Made by a program: the position numbers and the translations under genes. The notes below the pieces were generated by a model, which had not been told where the DNA came from, made no database searches, and saw only the letters and a program-made list of their open reading frames with translations. From contig NZ_AP025461.1 in NCBI RefSeq assembly GCF_024347315.1, forward strand, positions 62,001-126,000: a stretch of DNA of 64,000 nt, read 5' to 3'. Origin of the DNA: Vibrio atlanticus. GTDB lineage: Bacteria > Pseudomonadota > Gammaproteobacteria > Enterobacterales > Vibrionaceae. Positions 46,889-55,676 of this stretch are shown piece after piece; the stretch's first letter is position 1; every line of letters starts with the position of its first letter.

Positions 46889-47590
46889 ATGAAGGCAATG
46901 ACCCTTTCAAGACAAGATATCCAAGCAATGGACCAGCGTGAACGCGCTCGTTTAATTAACTCCTTATCGGGGTTTAAAAGCGCAAACCTTATTGGCACCT
47001 GTGACAAGCAAGGGCTAGAAAATCTTGCAGTAGTGAGCTCCGTGGTTCATTTGGGGTCGAATCCACCTTTACTCGGCTTCATCATCCGGCCTGCGGAAAG
47101 TCGCCGTCATACACTAGAAAATATCCTAGAAACTCAACACTTCACTATCAATAGTATCGGGGCGGGCTTTGTTCAAAAAGCTCATCAAACCTCCGCTCGT
47201 TATCCTAAATCAGTCTCAGAATTTAACGCGGTCGGCCTCACGCCCTATTACGATGATGTGTTCCCTGCTCCGTTTGTTTTGGAAAGCCCTCTGAAAATAG
47301 GCTTAGCCTTCAAAGAGCAGATAACAATTGAAAGTAACCAAACTCAAATGTTGATTGGTGAAGTTGTTACGGTTCACGCGCCAAAACGAGCTGTGATGCC
47401 GGACGGCTACCTAGATTTAGAAGCGTTAGATTTGGTCACGATTTCAGGGCTAGACAGTTATCATGTCACGCAGAGGCTACATCGTTTAAGCTATGCAAAA
47501 CCAAATAGGTCACTATTTCCACTGACCCACGAAGGTAACCCAACCTCATGGGAGGCTTTCGAACACAATCTCACTCATTTTGCTCGGTAA
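46889..47590 (+). CDS. Flavin reductase-like / FMN-binding split-barrel protein
   Basis: 233-aa soluble protein of the flavin-reductase-like (DIM6/NTAB) family. ANLIGTCDKQGLENLAVVSSVVHLGSNPP (in parts) and GFIIRPAESRRHTLENI are the FMN-binding strands and loop, and HFTINSI continues the barrel. The ATG at 46889 follows GAGAAG. An upstream ATG at 46814 would add a hydrophobic stretch that the family lacks. Partner and substrate unknown. The following gene is 85 bp downstream on the same strand. Confidence 0.8.
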   Translation: MKAMTLSRQDIQAMDQRERARLINSLSGFKSANLIGTCDKQGLENLAVVSSVVHLGSNPPLLGFIIRPAESRRHTLENILETQHFTINSIGAGFVQKAHQTSARYPKSVSEFNAVGLTPYYDDVFPAPFVLESPLKIGLAFKEQITIESNQTQMLIGEVVTVHAPKRAVMPDGYLDLEALDLVTISGLDSYHVTQRLHRLSYAKPNRSLFPLTHEGNPTSWEAFEHNLTHFAR

Positions 47591-47675
47591 TTTACGGACA
47601 AAGGTGCTAACTTTCCCAACTTAACCCTGTGCACCACACAACAGCGCTAAACTACATCTATTTCCAAGGACCCTT

Positions 47676-48467
47676 TTGAAGTTAACTCACTTTAAATACA
47701 AGACACGCAAAGGCCCAGACTACCGACATGGCGATCAGGTGTCATTCATGGACATCAAACAGACCTTCGGTATGGGCAGCATTCGTGTGGGCGCTTGGGT
47801 AACGAAAGAAGAGAAAGAGCTCGCTGCAAATCTGATATTCGACTCGTTAGCAGACTTGGCTTACATCTTGGCTCTGCCACCAGAAGCGATTGGCCTTCGC
47901 GGCACATTAGGCTTAGCTTTCGGCAGTGGTGGCAGAAAGGGTGTACAAGCACACTATGCGCCAAACCAAAGAGAATTAGCCCTCGCTAAAAACGCAGGGG
48001 CTGGTGCGTTAGCGCATGAGTTCTGGCATGCATTTGACCACTACATTGCCGAAAAGGCGTTTGAGATTGGTGATACCTCCGGTCCTCGCAAGCAAATCTT
48101 GTTCGCCAGTGACTGTTGGCTACACGATAGAAAGGTGCGACCTCATCCATTAAACGAGAGTTTGATGTCACTGTTCGATGCCACACTACTCAGCGACAAT
48201 AACCTAGACAAACACGATTACGTGGCGCGAAGTGTTATTGCCGACAAAGCGATGTCGGCCCGTTACTTCTCACTACCAACAGAGATGACGGCGCGTGCCT
48301 TTGAGTCAGTAATTGAATCCTGTTCTGATATCAAAAACGTTTATTTGGTAGATGGCACAACCAAACCGGATATGTACCCTGTGTACCCTGATATGGCGCA
48401 TCGAGAAGAGATTTTCCAAGCCCTGCAAGGTTACTTCGCGCCACTAGGCCGATCTTTAAGTAAATAG
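47676..48467 (+). CDS. LPD1/CLCA_X-like protein with HExxH-type motif
   Basis: 263 aa. The central region GLRGTLGLAFGSGGRKGVQAHYAP and AGAGALAHEFWHAFDHYIAE (both read in parts) matches the style of LPD1 (large polyvalent protein-associated) and CLCA_X proteins, in which H-E-x-x-H marks a putative zinc metallopeptidase: His-Glu-Phe-Trp-His here. It is found alone, whereas LPD1 is usually part of long phage or plasmid proteins. The start is TTG 47676 with AAGGA 7 bp upstream; the next ATG (47749) would lose the conserved N-terminus. Function unknown. Confidence 0.65.
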   Translation: MKLTHFKYKTRKGPDYRHGDQVSFMDIKQTFGMGSIRVGAWVTKEEKELAANLIFDSLADLAYILALPPEAIGLRGTLGLAFGSGGRKGVQAHYAPNQRELALAKNAGAGALAHEFWHAFDHYIAEKAFEIGDTSGPRKQILFASDCWLHDRKVRPHPLNESLMSLFDATLLSDNNLDKHDYVARSVIADKAMSARYFSLPTEMTARAFESVIESCSDIKNVYLVDGTTKPDMYPVYPDMAHREEIFQALQGYFAPLGRSLSK

Positions 48468-48571
48468 CATTTTGAATCAGTAACACTTTGCAGATTTACA
48501 GTGAGTGACATGTACCATAAGTTGATCATGTGTAATCTCTGAGATAACATGTCAACAAGCGGAACATGTAC

Positions 48572-48600
48572 AATAGTTAATTCATGAATGATTAACTATT
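48572..48600. promoter_or_regulatory. Operator palindrome of yefM-yoeB
   Basis: AATAGTTAAT/ATTAACTATT, 10-bp perfect arms with a 9-bp spacer, preceded by TGTAC as in YefM sites. It lies 53 bp upstream of yefM and is the likely autoregulatory site of the antitoxin and toxin-antitoxin complex. Confidence 0.7.
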
Positions 48601-48652
48601 CTGTGTATATTGAAAGAGTAAACATATCCAAAAACAACAGGGTAAATAAGTG

Positions 48653-48910
48653 ATGAATATTGTTTCTTTTACTGAGGCCAGAAATAGCCTTAAGTCTGTG
48701 CTCGATAGAGTGGTAGACGATTCTGATGTTACGGTAATAACCAGACGAGATTCAGAAGATGCCGTGGTAATGTCTCTTGATCATTTTAATTCAATGCAAG
48801 AAACCTTGTACCTAATGAGCTCGCCTAAAAACGCTGAAAGATTGGCTGAATCCATTGCTCAACTCGAAGCCGGAAATACAACCGTTCGAGAATTGAATAA
48901 TGACGAATGA
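48653..48910 (+). CDS. yefM: YefM-type antitoxin (Phd/YefM family)
   Basis: 85 aa. The N-terminal DNA-binding fold (MNIVSFTEARNSLKSVLDR, then TVITRRDSEDAVVMSLDHF) is typical of YefM, and the C-terminal tail neutralises YoeB. The ATG at 48653 follows AGGG. The stop overlaps the toxin start by 11 bp, so translation is coupled. It represses the operon through the palindrome upstream (family knowledge). Confidence 0.93.
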   Translation: MNIVSFTEARNSLKSVLDRVVDDSDVTVITRRDSEDAVVMSLDHFNSMQETLYLMSSPKNAERLAESIAQLEAGNTTVRELNNDE

Positions 48911-49166
48911 TCGAAAGATTGTATTTACAGATAATGCTTGGGAAGATTACCTATACTGGCAAACCCAAGACAAGAAAACGCTCAAGAAACTAAATAAGTT
49001 GATTGAAGCTGCCAAAAGAACGCCCTTTGAAGGGATTGGAAAGCCGGAGCCACTAGTCGGCAACCTCTCTGGCTTTTGGTCAAGACGAATCGATGACAAG
49101 AATCGATTAGTGTATAAAGCAGATGACGATAACTTTTACATAATTGCTTGTCGTCACCACTATTAA
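48900..49166 (+). CDS. yoeB: YoeB-type toxin (ribosome-dependent mRNA interferase)
   Basis: 88 aa, RelE-fold toxin that cleaves mRNA at the ribosomal A site. It follows E. coli YoeB throughout, including TPFEGIGKPEPL, LSGFWSRRIDDKNRLVY and the C-terminal CRHHY with the catalytic His-Tyr. All residues look intact, so it should be active. Overlaps yefM. Type II modules like this stabilise DNA and respond to stress. Confidence 0.95.
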   Translation: MTNDRKIVFTDNAWEDYLYWQTQDKKTLKKLNKLIEAAKRTPFEGIGKPEPLVGNLSGFWSRRIDDKNRLVYKADDDNFYIIACRHHY

Positions 49167-49197
49167 AAGCAGTAAGCAGCACATAGAAAGGGCAGTA

Positions 49198-49521
49198 ATG
49201 ATCAGTTGGCCATCTTTGGTAAAACTCGACGGTGACGATGAGCTTATTTACGTCGCGTCAGAACAAGATTTTCAGGCTGAATGCTCAGACATGATCTTGG
49301 GCGATGATGATCACCTCATCGACTCAGAGGGAGACAGCTACTCGCTTAAATCGCACTCGAACCAACTGTCTCTAGCTAAACGAGCAGACCAATATTCGGT
49401 TGAAAGCGTGACCAAACTGATTCGAAACCACGAGTTTCAGAAAGCTGAAGTGTGCCTGATGAAGATCCACTTCCTGACTATCGAAGAAGCAATTCAGTCA
49501 CTGGCTTTTGAGCGACGTTAA
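49198..49521 (+). CDS. Small acidic protein, DUF4144-like
   Basis: 107 aa. The start MISWPSLVKLDGDDELIYVAS, with its Asp-Asp-Glu run, matches what I recall of DUF4144 proteins of Vibrio and relatives; this is a recollection, not a database result. No TM or signal. The ATG at 49198 follows GAAAGGG; an upstream frame to 49144 overlaps yoeB. It lies 31 bp after the toxin gene and could be read from the same transcript, but it is probably an independent chromosomal gene. Confidence 0.6.
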   Translation: MISWPSLVKLDGDDELIYVASEQDFQAECSDMILGDDDHLIDSEGDSYSLKSHSNQLSLAKRADQYSVESVTKLIRNHEFQKAEVCLMKIHFLTIEEAIQSLAFERR

Positions 49522-49560
49522 TAGCTCTCCTTAAAGCTAATAAACTAAACCTGTTAAAAC

Positions 49561-49590
49561 AAAAACAGCGCCAAAATAGGCGCTGTTTTT
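49561..49590. terminator. Bidirectional terminator between the DUF4144-like gene and Dcu transporter gene
   Basis: AAAAACAGCGCC/GGCGCTGTTTTT, a 12-bp perfect stem with a 6-nt loop. Confidence 0.9.
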
Positions 49591-49614
49591 GTTTGTTATT
49601 TCGCTATCGCTTAA

Positions 49615-50943
49615 TTAAGCGATAAAAATCTGTGCCAGTGCGTAGCCTAAACAACATGCACCGACCACACCGATTAAACCCACCGACATGAATGAGTGGT
49701 TGAAGTACCACTTACCAATCTTGGTAGTGCCAGACACATCGAAGTTCACCGTTGCGATATCTGATGGGTAGTTCGGGATGAAGAAGTAGCCGTAAACCGC
49801 TGGCATCAAGCCGATAAGCAGTGCTGGGTCTAATCCTAAGCCAAGGCCAACTGGTAGCATCATACGTGCAGTAGCGGCTTGAGAGTTCACCACAACTGAT
49901 ACGATGAACAGCGCTAGTGCGAACGTCCATGGGTAGTTGGTCACCATTTCCACGATGCCAGATTTGAACTGAGGCATTGCGTATTGGAAGTAAGTATCCG
50001 ACATCCAAGCGATACCGAAGATAGCAATCGCCGCCACCATACCCGATTTGAATACCACACCGTTTGGCACATCACGCGGGTCAGTTTTGGTTGCCAGCAA
50101 GATGATACCGCCGAAACAGAGCATCATCATTTGGATGATCACCGACATCTTGATTGGCTTGTCGCCGTCTACGATGGTTCTGATCTCTGGCACCATCGCC
50201 ACGATAACAATCACCACAATTGAAAGTAAGAAAATCAATACTGCATTACGAGCCGAAGTTGGCAGTACTTCATCCAAAGACGTCGCAGTGGTGCTTTCGA
50301 TGCGCTTTTTCCACTCAGGATCTTTTAGACGCGCTTGGTATTCAGGATCGTCGTTCAGTTCTTTGCCACGTTTCAAGCTATACAGAGAAAGTAAAAGTGT
50401 GCCGAACAGCGTTGCAGGAACCGTCACCATCAAAATAGAAAGCAGAGTAATAGAGTGTTGGATATCAGAAAGTTGCGCGAGGTAATAAACCACTGCTGCC
50501 GAGATTGGAGATGCAGTAATCGCCAGTTGAGATGCAACAGATGCAGCCGCCATTGGGCGCTCAGGACGAATACCATTCTTCAATGCAACATCGCCGATGA
50601 TAGGCATGATGGAGTAAACCGCATGGCCAGTGCCCAATAGGAAAGTCATCGAGTAAGTCACGAACGGTGCTATCAAAGTGACGCGTTTCGGGTTCTTTCT
50701 CAGTACCCTTTCGGCCACTTGCAGCATGTATTTCAAGCCACCAGCCGCTTCAAGAATAGAAGCACAGGTAACAACAGCGAGGATGATCAGCATTACGGTG
50801 ACAGGTGGAGACGTTGGTGGCATCTTGAAGACAAACACCTCGATAACCAAACCAATACCAGAAACAACACCTAACCCAATACCGCCATACCGAGACCCGA
50901 TATAAAGAACGACTAATAAAAATAGAAACTCAAAATACAACAT
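49615..50943 (-). CDS. Dcu-type C4-dicarboxylate transporter
   Basis: 442-aa inner-membrane protein with 10-12 TM helices. Family marks: MLYFEFLFLLVVLYIGSRYGGIGLG (in parts), LEAAGGLKYMLQVAE, FLLGTGHAVYSIMPII, RPERPMAAASVASQLAI and YPSDIATVNFDVSGTTKIG, all close to DcuA/DcuB. It exchanges fumarate, malate or aspartate for succinate, mainly in anaerobic or fumarate respiration. The ATG at 50943 follows CAGGG. It ends at a shared terminator. Confidence 0.92.
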   Translation of the reverse strand: MLYFEFLFLLVVLYIGSRYGGIGLGVVSGIGLVIEVFVFKMPPTSPPVTVMLIILAVVTCASILEAAGGLKYMLQVAERVLRKNPKRVTLIAPFVTYSMTFLLGTGHAVYSIMPIIGDVALKNGIRPERPMAAASVASQLAITASPISAAVVYYLAQLSDIQHSITLLSILMVTVPATLFGTLLLSLYSLKRGKELNDDPEYQARLKDPEWKKRIESTTATSLDEVLPTSARNAVLIFLLSIVVIVIVAMVPEIRTIVDGDKPIKMSVIIQMMMLCFGGIILLATKTDPRDVPNGVVFKSGMVAAIAIFGIAWMSDTYFQYAMPQFKSGIVEMVTNYPWTFALALFIVSVVVNSQAATARMMLPVGLGLGLDPALLIGLMPAVYGYFFIPNYPSDIATVNFDVSGTTKIGKWYFNHSFMSVGLIGVVGACCLGYALAQIFIA

Positions 50944-51354
50944 AAGCAACCCTGCTAAAAATATGGACTAATGATATTTTGTCCCTAAGTTCCGCTATTT
51001 ACTTATCGCTTGGTCACACTATGATTGCAGACTCTCGCAAATTGTTTTTTCTAAGATTATGGTCACGCTAACTGAACCGTAAGTTTATGAAATGTAATAG
51101 GAAGACAGACTCTAAATCTAAATTTGTTATGTACGATAACCATTATTGTGACTGTTAGATCTGTATGGCCTATAAAGTGCCAGATTCATAACTTAACGAT
51201 ATTATTTCATTCATAATCAATCATATACAAAGTCATTCAGAAGCATATTTCCGATCTAACTAAGCATATTCTTACTGAACACTAACTCGCCTATCCCGAG
51301 ACACTATGTCAAAATACTCGCCCTCACGATGACAACACATAAAGAACCACAGAT
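50944..51354. other. Divergent intergenic region, Dcu transporter / HAD phosphatase
   Basis: 411 bp, AT-rich, with both promoters expected. No repeat, hairpin or small gene recognised. Confidence 0.4.
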
Positions 51355-52014
51355 ATGAATTTTCAAGCTGCTATTTTTGATATGGATGGACTGTTACTCG
51401 ACACCGAGAGACTTTGTATGCAGATTTTTGAAGAAGCATGTCACGCGCAAGATGTTCCGTTCTTGCAAGATGTTTACTTAGGCATCATTGGTTGTAACGC
51501 AAAAACCATCGAACAGATTTTTAGAAAGGGCTACGGCGAAGGGTTAGATTACCCGGCGCTGAACACCGAATGGCGCACTCGCTACAATGCGGTTGTTAAG
51601 CACCAAGCAATCCCAGTTAAAGATGGTGTTATCGAACTACTTGAATGGCTCAAAGAAAACGACATTCCAATCGCGGTAGCGACCTCCACCCAGCTTGATA
51701 TCGCGAAAAAGAAGCTTGAACTGGCTGGCCTAGATTCTTACTTCACCTCATTAAGCACAGGCTGTGAAGTCACCAATGGTAAGCCTCACCCAGAGATCTA
51801 CTTGCTAACGGCAGAGCGCTTAGGTGTTGCACCTGAAAATTGCCTAGCGTTTGAAGATTCAAACAACGGTATTCGCGCATCTATGGCAGCCAACATGATC
51901 AGCTTCCAGATCCCAGATTTGGTAGAACCATGTGACGAAGTGAAAGCGCTTGGTCACACGATCAGCCCTTCCCTACATCATGTGTTAGCGCAGCTTCAAC
52001 AAGCTGCAGCTTAA
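51355..52014 (+). CDS. HAD-superfamily phosphatase (beta-phosphoglucomutase-like)
   Basis: 219 aa. HAD motif I is DMDGLLLDTE (nucleophile Asp9 and acid/base Asp11), motif II is VATST, motif III the Lys in NGKPHPEIY, and motif IV is FEDSNNGIRA. It has an alpha-helical cap at about 15-85. Typical of phosphoglycolate/hexose phosphate phosphatases. It probably dephosphorylates a small sugar phosphate; the substrate is not readable. A terminator follows. Confidence 0.9.
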   Translation: MNFQAAIFDMDGLLLDTERLCMQIFEEACHAQDVPFLQDVYLGIIGCNAKTIEQIFRKGYGEGLDYPALNTEWRTRYNAVVKHQAIPVKDGVIELLEWLKENDIPIAVATSTQLDIAKKKLELAGLDSYFTSLSTGCEVTNGKPHPEIYLLTAERLGVAPENCLAFEDSNNGIRASMAANMISFQIPDLVEPCDEVKALGHTISPSLHHVLAQLQQAAA

Positions 52015-52066
52015 GCTCTAATTATCGTTGATAATGCTTTAATCAACGTAGAAGAGCCTCTCTATT

Positions 52067-52095
52067 AAACCGACTCACTGAGTCGGTTTTTTTGT
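52067..52095 (+). terminator. Terminator after the HAD gene
   Basis: AAACCGACTCA with TGAGTCGGTTT around a single C, then TTTTTG. A weaker hairpin CGTTGAT/ATCAACG lies just upstream. Confidence 0.85.
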
Positions 52096-52209
52096 TTATA
52101 TTCCTTTTATAAAAGATAAAATATCGCGCAAGAAACTGTTACAGTCGATATGAAACTATACTAATCGATAAGCAACATTAATAACGTCTAGAGACGGAGA
52201 AAGGGACGC

Positions 52210-52836
52210 GTGATTAAAAGATTTGAAAGCCAACTGCTTGATTTTGCTCAGCAAGAGATGACACAGGATGCCGCGCACGACATTAGCCATATCAAGCGAG
52301 TAGTCAAAACTGCTGAGGTTTTGTGTACTCAAGAACAAGCTAAGCTTGAGGTCGTTCTGCCTGCCGCTTACCTTCATGATTGCTTCACCTTCCCTAAGAA
52401 CCACCCAGACAGAGCCCAAAGCTCACAAATGGCGGCAGACAAGGCGGTCTCTTTCCTCAAATCTATCGAGTATCCCGCGTTCTATCTCGACGAAATCCAT
52501 CACGCTATTGTCACTCACAGTTACAGCGCCAACATCACACCAGAAACCTTGGAAGCACAGATTGTTCAAGATGCAGATCGCCTAGATTCTCTCGGTGCGA
52601 TTGGCATTGCTCGCTGCCTATACGTGGGTCAAAGCTTTAACGCAGAGCTGTATAACCATGAAGACCCATTCGCGAAGCAGCGTGACTTGGATGACAAGCA
52701 TTACAGCGTCGACCATTTCTACGTGAAACTGTTCAAGCTCGCTGAAACCATGAATACAGAATCCGCCAAGTTAGAAGCCAACAAGCGCACTGACTATATG
52801 CGTGGCTTTCTTGAGCAGTTGAGTACGGAAGTTTAA
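52210..52836 (+). CDS. HD-domain phosphohydrolase (YedJ-like)
   Basis: 208 aa. The HD metal site is seen in order: His in DISHIKRVVK, His-Asp in AYLHDCFTFP, further His in HHAIVTHSYSA and Asp in QDADRLDSLGAIG. The acid/His pattern and length fit the YedJ group of HD phosphohydrolases acting on nucleotides or phosphates. It starts at GTG 52210 after AAAGGGA. The next gene (GNAT) starts 42 bp downstream, so an operon is likely. Confidence 0.85.
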   Translation: MIKRFESQLLDFAQQEMTQDAAHDISHIKRVVKTAEVLCTQEQAKLEVVLPAAYLHDCFTFPKNHPDRAQSSQMAADKAVSFLKSIEYPAFYLDEIHHAIVTHSYSANITPETLEAQIVQDADRLDSLGAIGIARCLYVGQSFNAELYNHEDPFAKQRDLDDKHYSVDHFYVKLFKLAETMNTESAKLEANKRTDYMRGFLEQLSTEV

Positions 52837-52878
52837 TGGTTTAGAAAAAGAGACACACGACAAGGAAGAGACAAGGAT

Positions 52879-53376
52879 ATGGAAATAAACCGCTTTAAAG
52901 CATCCGACGCCGACGAGATCGTCACTTGGTTCACATCCCTCGAAGACTACGTACTGTGGGGAGGACGAACCTTTGGTTGGCCGTTAGAAGCCTCTTCCAT
53001 CATCGAACGTTCTCAAGAGCCACATGTCGAGCTTTACACATTCTCCACGTCTAGCACTAACTCGAATACCAATGACTTGCTCGGTTTTATGGAGTTTCAA
53101 CGCATGTCAGACAATGAGCTTCGCTTTTGCCGAGTCTCGATTCACCCAAACCAACGAGGCAAAGGGCTTGGGCAATCCATGCTTGAAAGTGCATTAGAAG
53201 CGGCGAAACAGATCCCTGATGTCACAACCATCTCCTTGGCCGTATTTAAGCAAAACCACGGTGCAAAACGCTGCTACGACAAAGCGGGCTTTCAGGTGGT
53301 AGACAAAGAGCCGAGCGTAAAAGAGTTCAATGGTAAAACATGGCCCTTGTATCAGATGGAATTAAAGCTCTGCTAG
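52879..53376 (+). CDS. GNAT-family N-acetyltransferase
   Basis: 165 aa. Acetyl-CoA-binding motif A is present: LRFCRVSIHPNQRGKGLGQSML (R/Q-x-x-G-x-G), with the preceding MEFQRMSDNE strand and downstream KQNHGAKRCYDKAGFQVV (motif B). It transfers acetyl groups to an amine; substrate unknown. It follows the HD gene closely. Start ATG 52879 after AAGGA. A degenerate tandem repeat follows its stop codon. Confidence 0.85.
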   Translation: MEINRFKASDADEIVTWFTSLEDYVLWGGRTFGWPLEASSIIERSQEPHVELYTFSTSSTNSNTNDLLGFMEFQRMSDNELRFCRVSIHPNQRGKGLGQSMLESALEAAKQIPDVTTISLAVFKQNHGAKRCYDKAGFQVVDKEPSVKEFNGKTWPLYQMELKLC

Positions 53377-53380
53377 TTCA

Positions 53381-53469
53381 TTTTAATTGTCAGGTTAATT
53401 TTAGTTACCAGGATTGTTTTAATTAACAGACTTATTTAGTTAATCGACTTGTTTTAATTGCCAGATTTG
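53381..53469. repeat. Degenerate 18-bp tandem repeat, five units
   Basis: Units TTTTAATTGTCAGGTTAA, TTTTAGTTACCAGGATTG, TTTTAATTAACAGACTTA, a 17-bp unit TTTAGTTAATCGACTTG and TTTTAATTGCCAGATTTG run head to tail between the GNAT and glycosylase genes. Confidence 0.75.
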
Positions 53470-53531
53470 ACCCCATATCATTGAGCATTAGCTACATACT
53501 CAAGATACACAGATGTAATTTGGAACCTCCA

Positions 53532-54218
53532 ATGACCCAAGAAAAATTCGACACTATTTATCAACGTGCTGCTCACCGTAAAGGCGGAGCGGCCGAACTC
53601 GAAAAAATTGTTCGTGCACCCCTTTCCCAAGCCGAGCTATCGCAAGTCACAGACGATCGTTGGCTAGCCGCCTTTACTGAAAAAGTATTCCAGTGTGGTA
53701 TTTCATGGAATGTGGTGAGAAAGAAGTGGCCGCAATTTGAAGAAGTGTTTTTTGAATTCAACATCGAGAAAATGCTGATGCTGCCAAATGAGATGTGGGA
53801 ACAGAAAGCGCAAGACCCGCGCATTATTCGCCACCTCACTAAAGTGATGACCATCCCTGCTAATGCCACCATGATCCACAATGCCAAGCGTGAAGCCGAT
53901 TCATTCTCGCAAATGGTTGCCGACTGGCCATCAGAACGTATCACAGAGCTGTGGGATTACCTGAAAAAACACGGCAAGCGATTAGGTGGTAATACTGGTG
54001 CCTACACTCTGCGCCAAATGGGTAAAGACACCTTCATCTTGTCATCAGATGTTGAAGCGCACCTGCGCAGTACCGAGGTGGTGGATAGCGGCCGTAACAC
54101 CAAGCGAGCACAAGTCGCGGCGAGCAAGGCTTTCAACGAGTGGCAGCAACAATCAGGTCGTAGCCTGAGCGAAATCAGCCAGATCGTTGCCTACAGCTGT
54201 GGTGATAATCGCGTTTAG
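53532..54218 (+). CDS. DNA-3-methyladenine glycosylase I (Tag)-like protein
   Basis: 228 aa. The middle region FQCGISWNVVRKKWPQFEEVF matches the helix with catalytic Glu and Trp in Tag enzymes, which excise 3-methyladenine from DNA (helix-hairpin-helix superfamily). But the Cys/His residues that form the Tag zinc snap at both termini are not seen in the expected places, so it is a diverged relative. The ATG at 53532 is chosen (MTQEKFDTIY); an in-frame start at 53481 is inside the tail of the AT-rich region. Role in repair is likely but substrate is uncertain. Confidence 0.7.
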   Translation: MTQEKFDTIYQRAAHRKGGAAELEKIVRAPLSQAELSQVTDDRWLAAFTEKVFQCGISWNVVRKKWPQFEEVFFEFNIEKMLMLPNEMWEQKAQDPRIIRHLTKVMTIPANATMIHNAKREADSFSQMVADWPSERITELWDYLKKHGKRLGGNTGAYTLRQMGKDTFILSSDVEAHLRSTEVVDSGRNTKRAQVAASKAFNEWQQQSGRSLSEISQIVAYSCGDNRV

Positions 54219-54475
54219 TGGTCACCGTAGTTAATTAAAGAACCCGTCCAGATTTATCTAGCCTTTAAAGACCCGTTGCTGATGCCACTGGTCTTTTTTG
54301 TGCTTCATTCAAAGAAATGTAAATTAACCGCTGACAGACAACGATCTTCGGTGACGCCAAGTCATTATGTTGATAGGTTAATGTTTATACATCTCGATTT
54401 CATACGTATCTATAGCGCTCTCTAAAACATTCGTTTCTCCGCTAAATGGAGGTACTAAACCTAGAAAGGAATTCT

Positions 54476-55357
54476 ATGTTCGAACAGGTCATCAGCATTC
54501 TGTTTCCCGTTTTTGCTTTAGCCAGTGCTGGCTTTGCGGTCGGTCGTTGGCTCAAGCCCGATTTCAAACCGATCAATCGCATCAATATGGATGTGTGTAT
54601 CCCTGCGCTAGTATTTGCATCGCTGACCACCATGCCTCTCGACACAGAGCAATTGCCACTCATAACCGCTTCTTTGATCGCAGTGTTAGTGCCTGCATTG
54701 TTGATGATTCCGATCTGTAAGATCTTTAAGCTCAATTTCAAGGCTTGGGCTCCGCCACACATGTTCCGTAATAGTGGCAACCTAGCCATTCCCCTATTCA
54801 CCTATACCTTTGGCGAGAGCGCATTAGCCCCTGCGGTATTACTATTTGTGGTATCGGCATGTGTCCATATCAGTGTGGGGTTGGCGCTATTGAGCGACGG
54901 TAATCCGATCAAACAGATCCTCAAGATGCCAATCTTCTTAGCGGCTGCGCTAGCGATGACGCTCAACCTGTCTGGAATTACCGTATGGAATCCGATCTAC
55001 GAAGCCACATCACTGCTTGGGCAAGCTGCCGTTCCTATTATGCTGCTGTCGCTGGGTTCACAAATGGTCAACTTGAGGCTGAGCGGATTAAAAGTTGGCT
55101 TGTTGTGTACGGCTCAATCGCTGTTTACAGGGGCGATCGCTTTTACCATCATCTATTTCTTTATCCCGCTGCCGACGCTGCACTTACAAATGATGGTACT
55201 GTTCACCATGCTGCCACCCGCTGTGATGAACTACCTGTTTGCAGAGAGGTTCAATGTCGAGCCCCCTAAGGTCGCATCTATGGTGTTGTTTGGTAACTTC
55301 CTAAGTGTGGTTACCCTACCAATCTTGTTGTCGTTCGCACTGTCTTTATCGAGTTGA
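54476..55357 (+). CDS. AEC-family (auxin efflux carrier-type) transporter
   Basis: 293 aa, about 10 TM helices. Conserved features: FALASAGFAVGRW at the start, the crossover region around MFRNSGNLAIPLF with Asn-Pro elements, and PPAVMNYLFAERF near the C-terminus. AEC members export or import organic acids such as malonate or malate. The ATG at 54476 follows AAAGGA; an in-frame start at 54446 lacks a ribosome site. A MITE sits 29 bp after the stop. Confidence 0.85.
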   Translation: MFEQVISILFPVFALASAGFAVGRWLKPDFKPINRINMDVCIPALVFASLTTMPLDTEQLPLITASLIAVLVPALLMIPICKIFKLNFKAWAPPHMFRNSGNLAIPLFTYTFGESALAPAVLLFVVSACVHISVGLALLSDGNPIKQILKMPIFLAAALAMTLNLSGITVWNPIYEATSLLGQAAVPIMLLSLGSQMVNLRLSGLKVGLLCTAQSLFTGAIAFTIIYFFIPLPTLHLQMMVLFTMLPPAVMNYLFAERFNVEPPKVASMVLFGNFLSVVTLPILLSFALSLSS

Positions 55358-55386
55358 ATCTCGACCTAAGGGAAGGGTTGTCACTA

Positions 55387-55663
55387 GGGCGTGTTGATCT
55401 TTCGAGCTGATTTTTGCAGCGAGTTGCTGGGTATTTATACAAGGCAGAGGCACCGATGTGTAGCTAGCCTACATGAGAAGCCGATAACACAGTAGAAATG
55501 ACCAGCAAGCGCTGCCCGAAGGGTTCGGCTGGGCGCCCCCGCAAAAAGCGCTTTACTCTTTGTTGAGGAAGATTTGCTTAGAATGACTAGGCGACTTCCC
55601 CCTCGCCGCGATTAAAACGCTTTTATCTCGAACAAAATTTAACCACGAAAGGTCAACACGCCC
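55387..55663. mobile_element. 277-bp MITE sharing the ends of the local IS5-family element
   Basis: The left end GGGCGTGTTGATCTTTCG is identical to the first 18 bp of the IS5 copies. The right end is its inverted repeat with one mismatch (GGTCAA for GATCAA). TA flanks both sides. There is no transposase or other ORF. The interior folds: GCAGCGAGTTGCTGG near 55416 pairs with CCAGCAAGCGCTGC near 55505 with few mismatches. It would be moved by the transposases at 13430 and 43679. Confidence 0.88.
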
Positions 55664-55676
55664 TAATTACAGTTAT

